Shown in pieces: positions 44,062-54,671 of a DNA stretch of 64,000 nt. The stretch spans positions 64,341,682 to 64,405,681 of the forward strand of contig CM054143.1 of NCBI GenBank assembly GCA_028751875.1, written 5' to 3'. The translations under genes and the position numbers were made by a program. The first letter of the stretch is position 1; every line of letters begins with the position of its first letter. The DNA is from Rapana venosa. Lineage: Eukaryota > Mollusca > Gastropoda > Neogastropoda > Muricidae. A model generated the notes under the pieces. That model ran no database searches. It was given only the letters and a program-made list of their open reading frames with translations, and was not told the origin of the DNA.

Positions 44062-44205
44062 TAGCGCCCAGACCACCACTCATGGTCTAATGGATGGGGG
44101 AAAAGTTTCCGGTCCAAACAGGGTACGAACCGCCGCACACTTCAGACCCGGACTTTTCGCTTTCTAGACAGGCGCGTTACCTCTAGACCACCGATCCACC
44201 ACATA
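43690..44205 (-). mobile_element. Full-length tRNA-derived SINE-B with tail beta
   Basis: On minus, the head near 44205-44110 has GGATCGGTGGTCTAGAGGTA (box A-like, with CGCGCCTGTCTAG following) and GGTTCGTACCCTGTTTGG (box B-like). The body includes GTCTTTCGGATGAGACGATA and AACCGAGGTCCCGTGTG, the block shared with SINE-A; then CACGGCAACAAGAGAGTTGT, AAATTCTTAGAAAAAAGCCA, an A28-like run (43880-43908) and GCTCTCCCCGGGGAGAGC, a palindrome. It ends with tail beta (TGAGCGCTTTGATTTGTTGC, CAGCGCTATATAAATTCCAT) and ATT repeats at 43701-43720. It is noncoding. Confidence 0.85.
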
Positions 44206-44344
44206 TGATAAAACAATATATTGTTCAACTTGCATATCAAGCTTCTGTGTGTATGTATACATGATATACATGATCTAAGTGTGTTGTGTATATAAATTTG
44301 ATATTTGTTTATCTTGATATTTATGGATGGTTGCATGCATGTGA

Positions 44345-44432
44345 ATGATTTGAATGCAAGCGCTTTGATTTGTTTACTTTACAAGATTCAGCGCTATATA
44401 GATTCCATACATTATTATTATTATTATTATTG
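44345..44432 (+). mobile_element. Tail beta, severely 5'-truncated copy
   Basis: GCAAGCGCTTTGATTTGTTT and CAGCGCTATATAGATTCCAT followed by ATT repeats (44410-44430). The body is absent. Confidence 0.75.
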
Positions 44433-44559
44433 TTAAGCTGATTTGTTGACATCTTGTTTTTTATGCATTTGAATGTTTTACCACATTTTTCAGTTTGATT
44501 TCCTGGTTTAGTGTATTTTGTTTTGTTTTGTTTTTAAATGGGTTGTCTTCTCCTTTTTC

Positions 44560-44605
44560 TTTTTCTTCTTCTTCTTCTTCTTCTTCTTTCCTTCTTCTTC
44601 TTCAT
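44560..44605. repeat. (TTC)n microsatellite
   Basis: Short TTC repeat with TTTC slips. Confidence 0.9.
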
Positions 44606-44704
44606 CACCACTTTATTCAGGTGGCCATGTTTGCTCATGAGAGCATTATAACTATTTTCGTACATGCATGACATACAAGCCTGCATACATTATACATCTT
44701 TAAT

Positions 44705-44990
44705 GCCCAAGCCTACACTATTACACACACACCTGTTTAACAGCATAGTCAAAAGTGTGCTCTCTCTCTCCCCCTGCTGCCTGTTGGAAACGTGTGGTGT
44801 TGGAAAGGGGCAGTGTTTGCCCTGATGGTGCTGTTTGCTGTACACAGAGAGGATTCACACCAAACAGCCTCCTCTTCTTCCGGCCCGCTGTCCCAACTGG
44901 CCCATTGTCCTTATGTTTGTCTACTTCTTTCAAAGGAATATCTTCTCCACAGGGTAGCATGGAAATTTTTTAGTGGGTGGGCGGTTTGTG
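44705..44990. repeat. Inverted repeat, right arm
   Basis: Reverse complement of 41493-41760 (GCCTGTTGGAAACGTGTGG, TGCTGTTTGCTGTACACAGA, CTCCTCTTCTTCCGGCCCGC, GGCCCATTGTCCTTATGTTT). A TG tract begins at its right edge (44985-45040). Confidence 0.8.
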
Positions 44991-45040
44991 TGTGTGTGTG
45001 TGTGTGTGCGTACCTGTGTGTGTGTATGTGTGTGTGTAAG

Positions 45041-45730
45041 GGGGTGAGATGATAAAAGTGGAGGCAGCAGAGAGATGGAGGGAAGACATTGTTAGAGGTG
45101 GTAGTGAAAATGAGTGGCCTAAAGTGGAAGGCGGGGTTGTGAAGGTTGGTATACAATGATAGAAAGAACTGTCCATGCTGAAATGTAGAATCAGCCTGCA
45201 AGTTTCTGGTCAGGTGCATGGCATACTGGTATTTCTTATTCACGAATTCATGAATTTATCTATTCATGTAGTTATCTGCTTATTTTGCTGCCTCATCTTC
45301 AGAGTGGGGATCATGTCCTGCTGGTACCATGCCACTCATGTCAATCTCATAAAAGCACAAAGAACTTTTGACGTTTCTTTCTGTTAGCCAAAATGAAACT
45401 ATTTATGTGGTTTGTTCTCCTTTATTTTTATAGAGGTTTTGCTTTGTTTGGTTCTGTTTTGGTTTGGATTTGGGGTTGTTGTTGCTTTTTTGAGGAGGGA
45501 CTATTCGGTTGTCCCCTCTCCCTTTGTTGTTGCCGTTTTTGTTTTGCTCTTGGTTCTTGCTATTTTTTCGGTTGTTTCTGTGTTTTCTGTTCTGCTTTCT
45601 TTCTTACTTGTTGCTACTTTTTTTTTCTCTCTCTCTCTTTGGTGATTTTTGTGGGGATTTTTATGTAGATACTTTTTCCGTAAGCTGTGTAAGTGTATTG
45701 CTATGGGCTTTATTTTATTTTATTATCATA
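45041..45730. other. No gene found
   Basis: T-rich, with short frames of hydrophobic residues (45393-45760) and no domain. Confidence 0.4.
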
Positions 45731-45734
45731 TATA

Positions 45735-45832
45735 TCCTTAAGGGCGGGGACTGGATGTAAAAAAGCACATGGGTGCTTATTCATTATCCTCGAAATAAAA
45801 GAATTTGTCATTGTCATTGTCATTGTCAATCT
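45735..45832 (+). mobile_element. Tail alpha with GTCATT terminal repeats
   Basis: GGGGACTGGATGTAAAAAAG, GGTGCTTATTCATTATCCTC, GAAATAAAAGAATTTGTCAT, then three to four CATTGT hexanucleotides. It is a 5'-truncated copy whose end repeat matches that of the 53-54 kb units. Confidence 0.8.
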
Positions 45833-45879
45833 CTCCACCTGTTTCACACCCATGCTCGTCATGCTGCATCCTCAGTTTC

Positions 45880-45985
45880 AAACATTCACAGGGAGCTCAT
45901 CAATGTTAAGTTGCTATGGGGCCACCAGTCAGAAAGGCTCTGCACTGCTACTAGGTCACTTTGGTAGTGTTCAGTGGTGCAAGTT
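45880..45985. repeat. Direct repeat, first copy
   Basis: CAAACATTCACAGGGAGCTC, TATGGGGCCACCAGTCAGAA and AGGCTCTGCACTGCTACTAG recur at 46795-46885 in the same orientation. Confidence 0.75.
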
Positions 45986-46499
45986 CAGATCTAACATAGG
46001 CAGGATCTAGGAGACTATCTACTGATGATAATGACAGCTTAGTTGCAGATCTCCCATTGAGTGAGACACCCACGTGAATAGGCGACCTCAACAATGTCCC
46101 AATCCAATGACTATATATGTGAACTTTCAACCTTGAAGACTTTGACCCTAACTCGCCACATGAACAGAAGTATGATTATAGAAAACTGACACTGGGGTCA
46201 CCATGAGACCAGAGCATCTGGGTCCACCACATCCGAGACAATTTTCTTTATTGCATGATGATCAATGAGGATGAGGGTAATATCATGATGTGGCTATTAA
46301 CAGTACATCTACTTTAGGACAGCTTGGCAGGGCTGTACTATATGCTTCCTATTGTGATATATCCCAGAGACAACCAGGTCTGACAGATACAGACACCTGC
46401 AGTGCTGATCAGGTAATTTGAGCAAGACTCTCAAAAATGCATCCCTTAAGTGGATAATGGCCGACTATGTGGCCCAGTCTTCCCAATAAACCTGTAACA

Positions 46500-46625
46500 A
46501 ACTCACTCTATATCAGAGTCAGCCACATAAATAATAATTTCTAAATTTCAATGGAAGTTTAACCTGCAACTTTTCAGCCAAGAAGCCAATATTCTAACTA
46601 CTGCACCATAAAGGCTGGCTATTGG
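46500..46625 (-). mobile_element. Possible degenerate SINE head
   Basis: On minus, TTTATGGTGCAGTAGTTAGA and a GCAGGTTAAACTTCC string have box A/B-like spacing. Box B is imperfect and no body is recognised. Confidence 0.3.
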
Positions 46626-46729
46626 GTGGTTATCTATTTGTGAAGTCGCTTATTTATTCCTTCACCTATTTGTTCATTCTTTGTCTGATTCTCAATTAAT
46701 TTTCTTTCTGATCTTTTTAGTTAGGGTGA

Positions 46730-46795
46730 GAGCAAAAACGTTCCCATACACACAAGCAATATCACCATTGGTGAACCTACAGCTCTAGCTCAGTG
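46730..46795 (+). mobile_element. SINE-D 3' end fragment
   Basis: CACCATTGGTGAACCTACAG and CTCTAGCTCAG are the forward form of the SINE-D 3' end. The second copy of the direct repeat follows directly. Confidence 0.5.
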
Positions 46796-46890
46796 TCAAA
46801 CGTTCACAGGGAGCTCAACAATGTAAGTGTCGCCATGGGGCCACCAGCCAGAAAGGCTCTGCACTGCTACTAGGTCAACTTTGGTGGTGA
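46795..46890. repeat. Direct repeat, second copy
   Basis: CAAACGTTCACAGGGAGCTC, CATGGGGCCACCAGCCAGAA, AGGCTCTGCACTGCTACTAG. About 900 bp from the first copy. Confidence 0.75.
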
Positions 46891-47339
46891 AAAAAGAATA
46901 GTTTTTTGTTTGATTTGTCTGTTGTGGAAAGTGTTCAAATTCCTGCCAATTTGTGCTTTTGTACACTTTCGTCACTTTTGTTTTCCTTCTAAAAATTTCA
47001 TTGTTTTTTGTTGGTGGTGGTGGGTTTTTTTAGGCGGGAGGGGGGTTCTTACTGATTTTTTTTTTTAGCGGAGGGGGTTGTAGGGTTTCTTAGATTGGGG
47101 ACAAAATTGTTGGAACAATGCACAAGAAAATGCTACTTACACTACACAGACTGTTTTCATGACCAATCCGCTCCCCCGCCCCTTCCCCTCCTACCCCCCC
47201 CCCCCCCCCACACACACACACGCACAATGATAACAGGCAAAACCAATGGCCAAGAGATACAAATCACAAACGCTGAAAATCACTTCAGTCCTTAACATCA
47301 CCACATCTACATCCTGTTGCCTTCTGGGCGCTCACTCGC

Positions 47340-47373
47340 TGCACTACTACTACTACTACTACTGCTGCTGCTA

Positions 47374-47435
<62 letters not shown>

Positions 47436-47436
47436 A

Positions 47437-47489
<53 letters not shown>

Positions 47490-47493
47490 ACTA

Positions 47494-47528
<35 letters not shown>

Positions 47529-47700
47529 ACTGCTACTACTATCAATAATGATGATGATGATAAGAAGAGGAAGAACAATAATAATAATGATGATAATGAT
47601 GATGATGATGATGATGATGATGATGCTGCTGCTGCTGCTGATGATGATGATGACGACGATGATGATTATGATGATAAAAATAATAATAATAATAATAATA

Positions 47701-47738
<38 letters not shown>

Positions 47739-47754
47739 AATAACAACAACAACA

Positions 47755-47755
<1 letters not shown>
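47340..47755. repeat. (CTA)n(CTG)n, (AAT)n, (GAT)n trinucleotide mosaic
   Basis: CTA and CTG blocks alternate to 47540, then GAT/AAT/CTG/GAC blocks. All long frames here are repeat translations. Confidence 0.97.
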
Positions 47756-47898
<143 letters not shown>

Positions 47899-48150
47899 CT
47901 CTCTCTATCAGAAGGTTGCACTCAACTATCAAAAATCAGGTCTTAAAGTATCACTTTTTTCAAGAATGGTGTTTTGTTTGGTTGGTTGAGGTAGTAGTAG
48001 TGGCGGTGATGAGGTTTTGCTGTTATTGTTGTTTGTTTCTGATGTTGGGTTCCTGTGAGATTGTTTGTTTTGTTTGTTTTGTTCCATTGTTTGTGCTGCT
48101 CTTTGATTCACTTTTTCAGTGCACTCTCTGGGTGGTTTTTTAAGGCAAGA

Positions 48151-48172
48151 GGGGGGGGGGGGGGGGGGGGTA
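48151..48172. repeat. poly-G run
   Basis: About 20 G in a row. Confidence 0.85.
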
Positions 48173-48264
48173 AATGAGCATCTTTCTCCTCACACACAGC
48201 TAGTTTTGCTTTTTCATTTGGTTCCTTGTTTTTGCTTTCTTTCGTTTTGTGTTTTTAATAAGCC

Positions 48265-48430
48265 ATTTGCCCTGTCTGCCTGTCTGTCTGTTTCTCTCTC
48301 TCTCTCTCTCTCTCGATCGCTCTTTCTCCCTCTCTCTCCTCCTCCTCCTCCTCCTCTTCCCTCCTTTCCTCTCCCCCTCTCCTTCCTCCCCACTGTCTCT
48401 CCTCCCCCCCTCCCTTCCTTCCCTCATCTC
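48265..48430. repeat. Pyrimidine-rich TCTG/CT/CTC tract
   Basis: TCTGTCTG, CT repeats, then CTC and C-rich segments. Confidence 0.85.
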
Positions 48431-48649
48431 CTAACCTAAAACAAAAACCTATTGGTTATTCAGGTAGCACACAGTGGGCCCCACACCAGGGGAAATTGTC
48501 TGAAGCGCCTCATCCACGGATCATAGGTTGTTGCAGCACACTGTGTATGTTGCCTGGCCCGTCCAAGACTATGCTGCACATCATGCCCATAACTAAATGG
48601 CAGGCACTGGTATAGGCGATTCCCGGAACTTCAAACACTCGAACAGCAA

Positions 48650-49275
48650 ACTGCTATTGTCTATCATATGAGCGAAAATGCGTGCCGCTAAGCACCTGAC
48701 AAGTCACGTCCAGCGCTTGGCCCAGGCCAAAAGCTGTGTCAGGTTGATGTCAGCTAATTGCCAAGGCCTACATTAAAATGTTGTTATGTTTAAAATGTTG
48801 TGTTGAGATTGCCTTCAGCCATGACAAGCTCTTAACATAACAACCTGCACTCTCCTTTATAGGAGAAAAAATCCTCTGAAGTCGGAGTATGGCTGCCTAT
48901 GTGGCGAGGTACACGCAAACTTCTCACCCGGTGTACTTCCTATCTCACAGTGATTCCCAGGTGGGATGAGTGAGTCAGAGTGCATGTTCTGGGTGACGCC
49001 CAGGGTGTAAATCTGGGGAATGCACAACAACAACGCCCAGCGCATTCAATTTCCGCGTGGGAGAGAATTGTTGGGGTTTTTTGTGTGGTCTTTCTGGAAA
49101 AAATGGCAGGAAAATGGACCAAGAAGGCAGAAAATAGATAAGAAGGTGACAGGAAGACAAGGAACACGGCAGAAACAAAGAGAAAAGTGGGAAAAAGGGA
49201 AATCCTAGCACAGAATTTCCAGAAGGTGGGGATGCTATTTATACTGACCGGCTCCCGGCATCCCCACGGGGGTAA
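48650..49275 (+). mobile_element. DR1 dispersed repeat, long copy
   Basis: ATATGAGCGAAAATGCG and CACCTGACAAGTCACGTCCA at the left; TCTGAAGTCGGAGTATGGCT, GCCTATGTGGCGAGGTAC, CAGTGATTCCCAGGTGGGAT, GAGTCAGAGTGCATGTTCTG in the middle; TGGGAGAGAATTGTTGGGGT, GAATTTCCAGAAGGTGGGGA, CGGCATCCCCACGGGG at the right. The middle block is shared only with the minus copy at 55950-56640, so short copies may lack it by deletion. No ORF with a domain. Confidence 0.75.
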
Positions 49276-49594
49276 ATAAACAGCAGTTTGGGGAATCATA
49301 TAGACACAACTTTAGCCTCTGCTGGGAAATAATTGAACAAAGACAACTTTTCAAGACTAAACTCCTTGATATCGAAATAGGGTTAAACCACGACCTAGTT
49401 TTAGCGGCAGCCTGGGTCCTGTTCTGATGACCAACCCAAGGAGAGGGAAGCTTTGTTTTTACCCAATAGCGGGCCAGCCATTTCAACTCTGTACATTTGT
49501 ATGGCAGTTAATGCTCGCTACTATAGTGTGCATACGTGCGCGTGCGTGTGTGTGTGTTATCATCATGCCCACACATACACACACTGAAACTTTG

Positions 49595-49762
49595 TGCATA
49601 CCTTACAACCTGTTGCACTTTTGGAAGGAGTAGGCAATCGTGTGCCTGTGGGAACAGCTGACAAAATTGACAAAATCGCATACAAAAGGAAACTGTTTGT
49701 TTTAAAAAAAGCACACGCCTACGTATTCCATTATCCTCGATATAAAAGAATAAATAATAACA
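49595..49762 (+). mobile_element. SINE-A copy with tail alpha
   Basis: GGAGTAGGCAATCGTGTGCC, TGTGGGAACAGCTGACAAAA, AAAAGCACACGCCTACGTAT, TCCATTATCCTCGATATAAA. 5' truncated. Confidence 0.8.
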
Positions 49763-51237
49763 ATGAAAAAATAACACTGAGGCAATGGACCACGTTACAA
49801 AACACAACAAAACAAAGCAAAACAAAAGGATCGAGACAGAACGCATTACAGCACAACACCTAAAACCCAATAGTACTATAATCTAAAATAAAAATTAAAA
49901 AAACACAACACAACAAACCACAACATACAGTACATACACCACACCACATCACACCTGCACACATCACCGTCCAATATCTCCACCAGGCTGACAATTCCAG
50001 GAATCTACAATAAGTCAAAGTTGATGAGGACTGGTCATTACATCAACACACTGTATGGGACCAGTAGCAACTCCCTGGACAGCTCCCCAAGCCAGCGCCT
50101 GGTGTGGACTCACGTGGTCACAGCCCTGAAGACCTGAAGGTCACCCTGAGTCACCGGGGAACCCCGGCACCTTTGACCTCTTACGTCAGAGGGTATGGGA
50201 CATTTGACAGGGAAGGCAGGAGCAGACTGGGGGATGGCCAACGGGAGGTCGCCTGGATTGACAATTAATGTCACCGGCAAAAAAGAAGAAAAGGAAAAAT
50301 AAATCAACTAAAGAGCACCAGCACAAAGCTGCGGTGTAATACCGCAGTAACTGCGGAATGAGACAGTTCCGCAGAGAATGGACTGTGTTGCAATCTGATT
50401 GGTTGTTGGGGGGCAAAAGAAGAGTAATGGTGGCAGGACTTTTGTGGGTTGTTAGTTAGCTCGGGTGTTGTAGTTGCAGTACAATGGATGAGGCATTTAT
50501 CTGGGGTATAATTTCTAAATGTGACTGTGTTGTAGTCTCGGTACAATGAATCAATGTGCCTTATGTCTGGTGTATTTGTGAAATGAATAAATAAATTGAC
50601 TGTATTTAGACTTAGAATATCGCCTTTTTATTACCCATACAATTTTTCCAATAAAAGGCTTGATATTCTCATGCATTCTGTAAACATCTACGCCCACCCC
50701 CACTCCCCATCCCACCTCATCTCAACCAGTCCCCACATCCCTCCACCCCTCAATTTCTGTCCCTCTATGCTGTCAGCTTCTGGTATTGTTATGTGCTCTT
50801 TCATTGTCTCATGTCATTGTGAATGATTATAATTTCTTTGTTTTTCTGTTAAGGCTTGCTCTCTTGCTGCCCCCACACCCCTCCTCTCTCTTTTTTTTTC
50901 TTACTTAGTCTTTTTTTAAAAAGCCTTTTTCCTTCCGACTAAAAATAAATAAATATCAATATACAAATTATGAGGTTTCAACGTTATCATCTAGTGTAAA
51001 GGCAGCCAGTTTAAAAATGATAACTTTACTGTATTAATTATATTTGTTTCTAAAGGATTGATTTGTTGTGACAATGATATGTATTTTTTTCAGCTGCCAA
51101 ATAACACATTTCGTTTTGTTTGATGGGGGAGTACACTCTATCAGTTTGTTGCTGCTCCAAATGGATTTGTGTACAACGTGTTTTTCTTTTCTGAATACAC
51201 AGCTGTTTCACTAATAGATAACTAAGTAAGAATAAAG
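49763..51237. other. No gene found
   Basis: Includes AACACAACAA-rich sequence (49795-49960) and otherwise unassigned DNA. The frames at 50186-50546 and 50596-50826 have no domain. A T-run lies at 50890-50900. Confidence 0.4.
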
Positions 51238-51414
51238 AAAGGTAAAGGTGCTCCCATAACCTATGTGGTCGTAGGGCAGGTACCCATTTACAGCTGGGTG
51301 AACTGGGGGACTGTACTGAAACCAAGACGTACAAACGGTCACCCATCCAAGTGGTAACCACGCTCACCGCTGCTTAACCATAGCTTGGAGAAAGCGAGTG
51401 CTCTATCCTGTCCC
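51238..51414 (-). mobile_element. 5S-rRNA-like SINE, shorter copy
   Basis: On minus, CGGTTAAGCAGCGGTGAGC-type and ACTTGGATGGGTGACCG strings reproduce box A and box C of eukaryotic 5S rRNA (51379-51336). Upstream (about 51410-51380) is GGATAGAGCACTCGCTTTCT, a shortened tRNA-like stretch. The body (CCAGTTCACCCAGCTGTAAA, TGGGTACCTGCC) leads to a 3' end GGTTATGGGAGCACCTTTAC followed by a T-rich stretch. A body segment present in the next copy is deleted here. Confidence 0.75.
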
Positions 51415-51441
51415 CAAAATATGAAAAGAAAAGAAAAAAAA

Positions 51442-51728
51442 GGTAAAGGTGTCCCATAACCTATAAGGTCGTAGGGGAGCGAGGCGTCAGAGACCTCACT
51501 TCTCTAGGGCCAGCACATTGAGGGCGGCGCCCATCTCCTCTCCCTCGCTGCTTTACCTTCCCTGACCCTAAAGAGGGCAGGTACCCATTTACAGCTGGGT
51601 GAACTGGGGGAACTGTACTGAAGCCAAGGCGCGCAAACGGTCACCCATCCAACTGGTAACCACGCTCGACGCTGCTTAACTTGGCTTGGGGAAAGCGAGT
51701 GCTCCGACCACTGAGCTATCCCGTCCGA
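51442..51728 (-). mobile_element. Chimeric tRNA/5S-rRNA-like SINE, fuller copy
   Basis: On minus from 51728: CGGGATAGCTCAGTGGTCGG is a tRNA box A context (51723-51704). It continues AGCACTCGCTTTCC, then AGTTAAGCAGCGTCGAGCG (5S box A, about 51682-51664) and GTTGGATGGGTGACCG (5S box C, about 51653-51638). So the head joins a tRNA-like 5' part to the 5S internal promoter. The body continues CAGTTCACCCAGCTGTAAAT, GGGTACCTGCCCTCTTTAGG, AGCGAGGGAGAGGAGATG, GAAGTGAGGTCTCTGACGCC and ends GGTTATGGGACACCTTTACC plus a T-rich tail. It and the previous copy are in the same orientation, 28 bp apart. Confidence 0.8.
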
Positions 51729-51839
51729 AAATACAGGTAGGAAAAGACACCTTCGTTGTGGAAGCAGAGGGAGAGATGTCGACTGGATAGACTGATCATC
51801 ACCCTGCATATTCAACTACAAGTTGTCCCCACACCGCTC

Positions 51840-52140
51840 CCTCCTCCTAACCACCCCCCCCCCCCCCCCTCCCATAACTCCTGAAAAACTGCACGAATGG
51901 CCACCACTGCACATGCAAGCACACAGTTAACAAGTCCTGAGTTCTATGATTTTCGATTTTCTTTTTTAATTCTTAAACATTTTTTATTTAAATGTGCTTA
52001 GAGCTGGTGACGCGGCACGCGCTCAGGTGTGCAGAGTATGTGTGCGTGTAATATATTGTGTAATTTGTATTTTCATGTATTTCCTTATCGATTTTTTCCT
52101 GGTTTTTTTTTGTAAACGATGCAATAATGTAGTGTCTTAG
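51840..52140. other. No gene found
   Basis: A poly-C run at 51856-51869; otherwise unassigned. Confidence 0.35.
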
Positions 52141-52149
52141 TATAATCAT

Positions 52150-52262
52150 TACGAAATTTGTTCTTAGATAGATGGCTTGATGAAAAAAAGCAAATGCATT
52201 GCTTATTCAATGTACCATCTGGAAATAAAATTTTGACTTGACTTGACTTGACTTGACTTGAC
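52150..52262 (+). mobile_element. Retroelement 3' tail with TTGAC pentanucleotide repeats
   Basis: GATGAAAAAAAGCAAATGCA, TTGCTTATTCAATGTACCAT, CTGGAAATAAAATTTTGACT and then about six TTGAC units (52231-52261). It resembles tail alpha but ends differently. Confidence 0.65.
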
Positions 52263-52644
52263 ACAGACACTGGCATTGATCATTTATTCCTCTTCCTCAC
52301 CCCCCTCCTCCTCCTCCTCCTCCTCCTGGGCACTTCCTTTGTTCACTTCATCAATCAATCAACATTGAAGATTGCACACTTCCCTTTTTGGCACGGCGTT
52401 GAAATTCCTATCAATTATTCCTCAGCAGAATTATTCTGTCGATTATCAGCCCTGCAAGTACTCGTTAAATATTCATCTGTAGGAGTGATTGTGGGTTGGA
52501 TTGTTTTGTTGTTGTGGAAAAGGGTTGCTACCTTTAGGCTGTGGGATCTGTTACTATATGGAGTTGTGTTATATCATTTAGCCTTGGCATCAATATTTGT
52601 CAACAGGACATTTGTTTTACTAAAGTGGATAAAAACAGTCACGT

Positions 52645-52700
52645 ATACAAAACCTCACCATTGGTGACTCTGAGCTCTAGCTGAGGAATGAGCAAAATAG
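52645..52700 (+). mobile_element. SINE-D 3' end fragment
   Basis: AAACCTCACCATTGGTGACT and GAGCTCTAGCTGAGGAATGA are the forward form of the family's 3' end. Confidence 0.55.
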
Positions 52701-52729
52701 AAAGAAAACCAAGAAAAAGTTTGCTCTCT

Positions 52730-52809
52730 CTCCCCCTCCTCCCCCCCCCTCTCTCCTCTCTTCTCTCCCCTCTCTCTCTCTCTCCTCTCTCACACACACA
52801 CACACCCAC

Positions 52810-52870
<61 letters not shown>
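52730..52870. repeat. (CT)n then (CA)n microsatellite
   Basis: C/T-rich tract followed by about 75 bp of CA. Confidence 0.95.
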
Positions 52871-53178
52871 CGAGATAGCAGCAACAAACAAACAACCGAA
52901 CCAAAAACCAAACGCACAAACAAAACAAAGAAAGCCAAACTGTATCATGCACAATGCATGAGATTCATCCGTTGGGGTTCTTTCAAGGGAGCTAACTGTC
53001 GGCCCCCCAGCCACTTCCGGCTGCTTTGTGTGGTTGCTTTGTGTGAGGGTCTCGCTCTATTGCACGTGCACAACTGTAGATGTGTCCACTTCGGCCAGTT
53101 TCAAAGGGCTAGCAGGTGCTGCCAACTGTCACTGTGTGCACTGTAGATCACCACAACGCTAGCGACAAGAACCACTGT
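52870..53178. other. No gene found
   Basis: AAC-rich at 52880-52940, then about 230 bp without a recognised repeat or domain. This is the left flank of the triplicated array. Confidence 0.35.
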
Positions 53179-53194
53179 GAGAGAGAGAGAGAGA

Positions 53195-53280
<86 letters not shown>
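53179..53280. repeat. (AG)n microsatellite, left edge of the triplicated unit
   Basis: About 100 bp of AG ending GACAATGACAATGACAATGA. Confidence 0.95.
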
Positions 53281-53282
<2 letters not shown>

Positions 53283-53709
53283 CAATGACAATGACAATGA
53301 CAAATTCTTTTATTTCGAGGATAAGGAATAAGCACACATGTGCCTTTTTACATCCAGTCCCCGCCCGTTAGGGATACATCTTAATAATAATAACCGAATA
53401 CTTATACAGTCTCACAATAAAAACAAGGGGAAATAACCCTTTTCAAAACAGCTCCCCCAACAACCCCCCCCCCCCCAAAAAAAAAGCAAGCAAATAAAAG
53501 AAAACCCAAAAAATACCCCACCCCCACCCCCCAAAAACCCTAAACCAAAACAAACAAATAAACAAAAGAGAAGGAAAAAACCAAACCAACAAAAGATGAT
53601 AAAAAGAGAAAAACAGACATACAACAACAACAAGAACAAGAACAACAGAGCCAAGAAAAAGAACACAACCAAACTTAATAAGTCATAAAGATAAACATCT
53701 ACACATTGT

Positions 53710-53761
<52 letters not shown>

Positions 53762-54177
53762 ATGACAATGACAAATTCTTTTATTTCGAGGATAAGGAAT
53801 AAGCACACATGTGCCTTTTTACATCCAGTCCCCGCCCGTTAGGGATACATCTTAATAATAATAACCGAATACTTATACAGTCTCACAATAAAAACAAGGG
53901 GAAATAACCCTTTTCAAAACAGCTCCCCCAACAACCCCCCCCCCCCAAAAAAAAAGCAAGCAAATAAAAGAAAACCCAAAAAATACCCCACCACCCCACC
54001 CCCCAAAAACCCTAACCAAAACAAACAAATAAACAAAAGAGAAGAAAAACCAAACCAACAAAAGATGATAAAAAGAGAAAACAGACATACAACAACAACA
54101 AGAACAAGAACAACAGAGCCAAGAAAAAGAACACAACCAAACTTAATAAGTCATAAAGATAAACATCTACACATTGT

Positions 54178-54239
<62 letters not shown>

Positions 54240-54671
54240 ATGACAATGTACAAATTCTTTTATTTCGAGGATAAGGAATAAGCACACATGTGCCTTTTTA
54301 CATCCAGTCCCCGCCCGTTAGGGATACATCTTAATAATAATAACCGAATACTTATACAGTCTCACAATAAAAACAAGGGAAAATAACCCTTTTCAAAACA
54401 GCTCCCCCCAACACACCCCCCCCCCAAAAAAAAAAAGCAAGCAAATAAAAGAAAACCCAAAAAATACCCCACCCCCACCCCCCAAAAACCCTAACCAAAA
54501 CAAACAAATAAACAAAAGAGAAGGAAAACCAAACCAACAAAAGATGATAAAAAGAGAAAAACAGACATACAACAACAACAAGAACAAGAACAACAGAGCC
54601 AAGAAAAAGAACACAACCAAACTTAATAAGTCATAAAGATAAACATCTACACATTGTCAAAGAGAAGAGAG

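Noticed and set aside
45393..45760. Hydrophobic frame as a membrane protein
   Set aside because: T-rich low-complexity DNA gives Phe/Leu/Val by composition. No start context, splice pattern or family similarity.
51638..51690. Possible genuine 5S rRNA gene
   Set aside because: Only the internal promoter half matches. The 5' third of 5S is missing, replaced by a tRNA-like stretch, and the 3' part continues into a SINE body.
53412..54620. Three similar minus-strand frames of F, L, C and G as a duplicated membrane protein gene
   Set aside because: They derive from AAC/AAG/poly-C sequence in the triplicated unit and differ by run length, with shifting frames.
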